Assembly: GCA_007124345.1 (NCBI GenBank)
Contig: SLFH01000230.1
Location: 1 to 10,281 of the forward strand
Source of the DNA: Phycisphaerales bacterium
Lineage (GTDB): Bacteria > Planctomycetota > Phycisphaerae > Phycisphaerales > UBA1924
Reading direction: 5' to 3'
Length of the DNA: 10,281 nt
The position numbers and the translations under genes were made by a program. Shown here one piece after another: positions 7,348 to 10,281 of this stretch; the stretch's first letter is position 1, and each line of letters opens with the position of its first letter. Below the pieces are notes generated by a model that made no database searches, had not been told where the DNA came from, and saw only the letters and a list, made by a program, of their open reading frames with translations.

Positions 7348-7437
7348 ACCAGAGCCGCCAACGCTGCCGCGGACGAGTTCGAAACTTCTTGTTCCCCTCG
7401 CGGCGGCGTTCTAGGCCCGAAATCAGAGTGTGGTGGT

Positions 7438-8619
7438 ATGAGGACGCTGACCGGCATTCTCGAGTGGCCGCAGCGCGCCGAGGGACGCGTACGCCAGGTC
7501 CATGGCGATGCGATACTCCAAAGCGCAGACGACCCGTTCGTGCCCGTCGCCTTCGGCGAACGCTTCAGCCTGCGCAACGGGCTGGAAGTCACCGTCGAGG
7601 TCGTCGACAGAAAACCGAGGCGCCGGCGGCGAGGACGCTCGGCGGCGCCCAAGAACGCCCGCCCGGTCGTCGACCAGATCGTCGCCATCGAGGGCATGGA
7701 CCCCGCCGAGTACTCAGAGCGGTCCAAGCCCTTCGAGAATCTCACCTCGATCGACCCGCAGCCGAGGCTCACCCTCGAGTACCCCGGCTGCGCCGTCTCC
7801 TGCCGCCTGATCGACCTGTTCTGCCCGATCGGGCGTGGCCAGCGGGGCCTGATCGTCAGCCCCCCCAAGGCGGGCAAGACGACCCTGCTCAAAGAGATCA
7901 CCGCCTCGATCCTCACCAACCACCCCGACATCCAGGTCTTCGCCCTGCTGATCGACGAGCGGCCCGAGGAGGTCACCGACTTCCGTCGCAGCTTCACCGG
8001 CGAGGGCCACCCCTGGGCCTCAGACCGCTTCAAAATGCTCGCGTCGAGCAACGACCACGACACGGCGCGCCACATCGCCGTCAGCACCATGTGCGTCGAA
8101 CGCGCCAAGCGCATGGTCGAGGCGGGCAAGCATGTTGTCATCGTGCTCGACTCGCTCACACGCCTCGGGCGCGCTTTCAACCGCTCCAACCGCCACGCCA
8201 ACTCCGGACGCACCATGTCCGGCGGCATCGACTCCAGAGCCCTTGAGATCCCCAAGCAGATCTTCGGCGCCGCGAGAAACACCGAAGACGGCGGCAGCCT
8301 CACCGTCATCGCCACCTGCCTCGTCGAGACCGGCAGCCAGGGCGACCAACTCATCTTCGAGGAGTTCAAGGGCACCGGCAACATGGAGCTCATCCTCGAC
8401 CGCAAGATCTCCGAGCGCCGCCTGTACCCGGCGATCAACCTCGCCGCCAGCGGCACCCGCAAGGACGAACTCCTGCTGGACCCGAAGACCCACGCGACGA
8501 TCACCGCCCTGCGCCGACGCATGCTCAACATGCCCCCGCCGCAGCAGGTCGAACAGCTTCTGGCCGCGATGGACCGCTTCGAGACCAACGCGCAGCTCGT
8601 GGGGCTGAGCGCGGGCTGA
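7438..8619 (+). CDS. rho: Transcription termination factor Rho, short form with altered RNA-binding motif
   Basis: Hexameric RNA-dependent ATPase/helicase that ends transcription. From the ATG at 7438 it is 393 aa, versus 419 in E. coli. The ATPase domain is complete: FENLTSIDPQPRL linker, PIGRGQRGLIVSPPKAGKTT with Walker A (PKAGKT, 143-148), LLIDERPEEVT, Walker B (VVIVLD, D238), the Q-loop region SGRTMSGGIDSRAL, FGAARNTEDGGSLTVIAT, FKGTGNMEL and the arginine-finger region RKISERRLYPAI. Two oddities stand out. Only five residues precede the cold-shock-like domain, so the N-terminal helical bundle is missing. Where E. coli has DGFGFLR, this protein has RAEGRVR (13-19), replacing both RNA-stacking phenylalanines by E15 and R17. 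The DPFVP pocket element (32-36) is kept. About ten extra residues (188-199) follow the ERPEEVT segment. A TTG at 7318 would add 40 low-complexity residues and is less likely. Confidence 0.97.
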   Translation: MRTLTGILEWPQRAEGRVRQVHGDAILQSADDPFVPVAFGERFSLRNGLEVTVEVVDRKPRRRRRGRSAAPKNARPVVDQIVAIEGMDPAEYSERSKPFENLTSIDPQPRLTLEYPGCAVSCRLIDLFCPIGRGQRGLIVSPPKAGKTTLLKEITASILTNHPDIQVFALLIDERPEEVTDFRRSFTGEGHPWASDRFKMLASSNDHDTARHIAVSTMCVERAKRMVEAGKHVVIVLDSLTRLGRAFNRSNRHANSGRTMSGGIDSRALEIPKQIFGAARNTEDGGSLTVIATCLVETGSQGDQLIFEEFKGTGNMELILDRKISERRLYPAINLAASGTRKDELLLDPKTHATITALRRRMLNMPPPQQVEQLLAAMDRFETNAQLVGLSAG

Positions 8620-8662
8620 ACATCGCCCAAGGGCGTGCTCGGAGCACCAAAACCGCAAGAAA

Positions 8663-8690
8663 AAAACGCCGCCCGATCGGGCGGCGTTTT
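8663..8690. terminator. Perfect bidirectional intrinsic terminator between rho and the thioredoxin-like gene
   Basis: AAAACGCCGCCC (8663-8674) and GGGCGGCGTTTT (8679-8690) are exact reverse complements around GATC. They give a GC stem with a T-run on the plus strand and an even longer one on the minus strand, because A residues continue to 8661. It lies 43 nt after the rho stop and 23 nt after the stop of the convergent gene, so it can end both transcripts. Confidence 0.92.
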
Positions 8691-8713
8691 CGTGGATTCG
8701 AAATCTCGCGGCC

Positions 8714-9964
8714 TCAGCCGCCGGCGGCTTCGGCGTCGCTCTGGCCGCCCTCTGCACGCTCGAGGTACTCGTCGATGATCGAGCGGATGTTGTTGTAGGT
8801 CTCGTTCTCGCGGTAGCTGTCGACGGTGCCGATGATCTGGCCCTCGAAGCCGACGATGACGAAGGTCGGGAAGACGCGCACGCCGTAGTCACGCCGGACC
8901 TGATCGGCCTCCAGCAGCATGCGGAAGCGGTAGTCGTTGTCGTTGACGAACTTCTTGGGGGCCGCGGGGTCGCGCTCGCGGAAGCTCAGGGCCACCGCTT
9001 CGACGGGCTTGCCCTCGTAGTGGCGGGCGATGCGGTCGAGGTCGGGTGCGGCACGCACCGCGGGGGGCGCCCAGGTGCCGAAGAACATCAACACGCCGAC
9101 GCGCCCGCGCAGGTCTTCGAGGCTCACATCATCGCCGTGGATGTCGCTGAGGGTGAACGCCGGGGCTCGGCGGACCTGGTCGACCTCCTCGCCCGGCTCC
9201 TCGGCGGCGCGGTTCAGGTCCGGGCGGGCGGCGCGGAGCTCCGCCTCGTCGCGGTACCCGTCGGGCGCGCTGATCTCCAGCTGCGACATCGAGACTTCGG
9301 TTCCTGCCGCGAGATTGCGGTAGGTCGTGGTGATCGAGCCGGAGATGTTGATCTCGCCGCTGACGCTGAACGCGTCCTCGACACGGCGAGGCAGGCGGTC
9401 GTCGACGCCGATGTAGAACTTCGTCCGACGGATCCCGCCCGGCACGGGCATCACGACCACATCGCACTCGACGCCGTCGACCGTCACCCGCTCGCCCATG
9501 CTCAGGTCTTCGGCCTGCAGCACGCGGGCGAAGGGCTCGGAGCCGAAGATGTCGGCGGGGATCAGCGGGCTGGTGAGGAACTGCTCGGGGTCGCGCCTTG
9601 CGGTCCGCTCGGTCCGGTCGCGGACGAGCTTGCGGTCGTGGTCGATCCAGCGGAGCGTGTCGCTGAGGCGGTAGACATCGAAGACCGTCTCGTCACGCCC
9701 GCCCGGGCGGGCGCTGCCGGTGATCCGGAAGGCCCAGGGACGCAGCTCGTCGCCACGCTGGCCGGTGCGACGGGCCATCAGGTCCGCGGTCGTGTCTTCG
9801 GCGGGCAACTCGGCGAACCGAACCACCTCGGCGGTGATCGTCTCGGTGTTCTTGATCGCCTCGGCGGACTCCTGCAGCACGCGCCGGGCCTCCTCGGGCG
9901 TCGCGAAGGCGCCCTGGGAAAGCATCACCAGCACGCCGGCGGCAGTCGCTCGGAACATCTTCAT
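8714..9964 (-). CDS. Secreted LolA-like plus TlpA/thioredoxin-like protein lacking the CxxC cysteines
   Basis: The product is 416 aa from the ATG at 9964, chosen because GGAGGA lies 7 nt upstream and the protein then starts with a Sec-type signal peptide (MKMFRATAAGVLVMLSQGAFA, cleavage likely after residue 21; no lipobox Cys). Residues about 22-245 form a beta-rich region resembling the LolA/LolB-like fold found in DUF2092-type proteins (FDVYRLSDTLRWID, GVECDVVVMPVPGG, TKFYIGVDDRLPRRVEDAF). An acidic linker follows. Residues about 265-405 form a TlpA/AhpC-TSA-like thioredoxin fold (APAFTLSDIHGDDVSLEDLRG, VGVLMFFGTWAPPAVRAAP). The usual WCPPC is WAPPA (A299, A302), while the cis-Pro loop VFPTFV (P366) is kept. 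The only cysteine is in GVECDVV in the first domain. Thiol-disulfide exchange of the usual kind is therefore unlikely; a binding or scaffold role outside the cytoplasm is inferred. The LolA assignment rests on pattern only. Confidence 0.9.
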   Translation of the reverse strand: MKMFRATAAGVLVMLSQGAFATPEEARRVLQESAEAIKNTETITAEVVRFAELPAEDTTADLMARRTGQRGDELRPWAFRITGSARPGGRDETVFDVYRLSDTLRWIDHDRKLVRDRTERTARRDPEQFLTSPLIPADIFGSEPFARVLQAEDLSMGERVTVDGVECDVVVMPVPGGIRRTKFYIGVDDRLPRRVEDAFSVSGEINISGSITTTYRNLAAGTEVSMSQLEISAPDGYRDEAELRAARPDLNRAAEEPGEEVDQVRRAPAFTLSDIHGDDVSLEDLRGRVGVLMFFGTWAPPAVRAAPDLDRIARHYEGKPVEAVALSFRERDPAAPKKFVNDNDYRFRMLLEADQVRRDYGVRVFPTFVIVGFEGQIIGTVDSYRENETYNNIRSIIDEYLERAEGGQSDAEAAGG

Positions 9965-9971
9965 CTGGGCA

Positions 9972-9977
9972 TCCTCC
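9972..9977 (-). promoter_or_regulatory. Strong ribosome binding site of the thioredoxin-like gene
   Basis: GGAGGA on the minus strand, 7 nt before the ATG at 9964. It is the best Shine-Dalgarno match in the window. It decides against the longer open frame reaching 10117, whose extra 51 residues are Pro/Arg/Gly-rich and would bury the signal peptide. Confidence 0.85.
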
Positions 9978-10052
9978 GTTGTGCCGCCGGTCTTGGGGGG
10001 AGAGGGCGGCGGGCTGACCCCGCGCCGTCTCACTCCGGGCGGCCGTGGGTCT

Positions 10053-10091
10053 GTCATTGCATGCGTCATTCGGTCCGGACCGGTGATGATA
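10053..10091 (-). promoter_or_regulatory. Candidate promoter with overlapping palindrome and direct repeat
   Basis: On the minus strand TATCAT (10091-10086) matches the -10 consensus at five of six positions; no good -35 is seen. The perfect 12-bp palindrome CGGTCCGGACCG (10071-10082) would cover the transcription start. Just downstream, the plus strand has GTCATT repeated directly (10053-10058 and 10065-10070) around the palindrome GCATGC (10059-10064). This resembles an operator region in the 149-nt gap between trpC and the thioredoxin-like gene. The function is inferred; read-through from trpC is an alternative. Confidence 0.3.
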
Positions 10092-10113
10092 CGGGCGACC
10101 CCCCCACCGAGGT

Positions 10114-10281
10114 TCAATCGGCCGCCGCAAGCAGCGCCGCCAGCGTCGCCCCCGGGTCTTCGGTCTTCATCAGGTGCTCACCGATGAGCACCAGACCAAT
10201 TCCAGCCTCGGCGAGCCGGCGCAGGTCCTCGCCAGAACGGATCCCCGACTCGCTGACCAGCCTCGACGGATCCTCCATGCG
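10114..10281 (-). CDS. trpC: Indole-3-glycerol-phosphate synthase, C-terminal fragment (5' end outside window)
   Basis: TIM-barrel enzyme that closes the indole ring from CdRP in tryptophan biosynthesis, in the cytoplasm. The minus-strand frame is open from the window edge (first codon 10281-10279) for 55 residues and ends at TGA (10116-10114). The segment LVSESGIRSGEDLRRLAEAG followed by IGLVLIGEHLMKTEDPGATL is the characteristic last part of IGPS. SESGI and the LIGEHLM strand-loop belong to the phosphate-binding end of the barrel. The protein stops soon after the barrel, so it is the monofunctional form and not the TrpC-TrpF fusion of enterics. The catalytic Lys/Glu residues lie outside the window. 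It lies 149 nt upstream of the thioredoxin-like gene in the same direction. Other trp genes cannot be seen. Confidence 0.92.
   Translation of the reverse strand, partial: RMEDPSRLVSESGIRSGEDLRRLAEAGIGLVLIGEHLMKTEDPGATLAALLAAAD

Larger units (their letters stand above)
7091..7437. other. Divergent ptsI/rho intergenic region
   Basis: This 347-nt gap between two divergent starts must carry the control signals of both genes unless they are transcribed from further out. No credible coding frame was found. It contains the ptsI ribosome binding site, weak promoter-like hexamers for each direction, a short inverted repeat 7165-7169/7176-7180, and an inverted repeat in the likely rho leader (7332-7347). 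The stretch 7390-7437 just before rho has only a poor Shine-Dalgarno match (AGAG about 10 nt from the ATG). Confidence 0.6.

Noticed and set aside
7318..7437. TTG start for rho giving 40 more residues
   Set aside because: The added segment (LPAAGRTGVLTRAANAAADE...) has no likeness to the Rho N-terminal helical domain; the ATG at 7438 directly precedes the conserved GILE motif.
7206..8630. 474-codon minus-strand frame opposite rho
   Set aside because: Rho on the other strand is complete with all ATPase motifs; the antisense translation shows no family signature.
9965..10117. Longer start for the thioredoxin-like gene overlapping trpC
   Set aside because: It would place 51 Pro/Arg-rich residues before a clear signal peptide and ignore the strong GGAGGA at 9977-9972.
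1..10281. Mobile elements, CRISPR arrays, tRNA or rRNA genes, defence systems
   Set aside because: No transposase-like frame, regularly spaced repeats, tRNA cloverleaf or TPsiC-like motif, or defence-type domain was recognised; nearly all coding space is taken by conserved housekeeping genes.

Overview
The window is about two-thirds G+C and holds seven chromosomal housekeeping-type genes, two of them cut by the window ends. It suggests a GC-rich Planctomycetota bacterium, perhaps of the Phycisphaerae. That placement is an inference from the style of the RNase E/G core (a MLIN...EECRVAIVEDGKLEE...FLHVSDLHPMYFPG type of sequence) and of the Rho ATPase domain, recalled from family knowledge and not from a database search. 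No mobile element, CRISPR array, tRNA or rRNA was seen.

Layout. Positions 1-331 (+) are the last 109 codons of leucyl-tRNA synthetase. A perfect 19-bp stem palindrome (400-442) fills the convergent gap to the next gene. On the minus strand, read right to left, ptsI (7090-5330, PTS enzyme I) is followed by a 344-nt structured gap, then an RNase E/G gene (4985-1719) and dxr (1705-458, the first committed MEP-pathway enzyme). The dxr ribosome binding site overlaps the stop codon of the RNase gene, so those two are probably translated from one mRNA. Divergent from ptsI, rho (7438-8619, +) ends at a perfect bidirectional intrinsic terminator (8663-8690). That terminator also serves a convergent gene (9964-8714, -) for a secreted protein joining a LolA-like domain to a TlpA/thioredoxin-like domain without cysteines. 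The right edge (10281-10114, -) is the C-terminus of monofunctional TrpC, which lies just upstream of that secreted-protein gene.

How they relate. Two central RNA-metabolism factors, RNase E/G and Rho, lie on either side of ptsI. Both differ from the E. coli textbook form. The RNase carries long charge-blocked, probably disordered tails on both ends of its core. Rho lacks the N-terminal helical domain, and the two aromatic residues of its RNP1-like RNA-binding motif are charged residues here. The remaining genes are metabolic or translational. No new defence or mobile system is visible. The points worth a second look are the divergent Rho RNA-binding site, the redox-dead thioredoxin fusion, the two-tailed RNase E with its long leader, and the intergenic palindromes.
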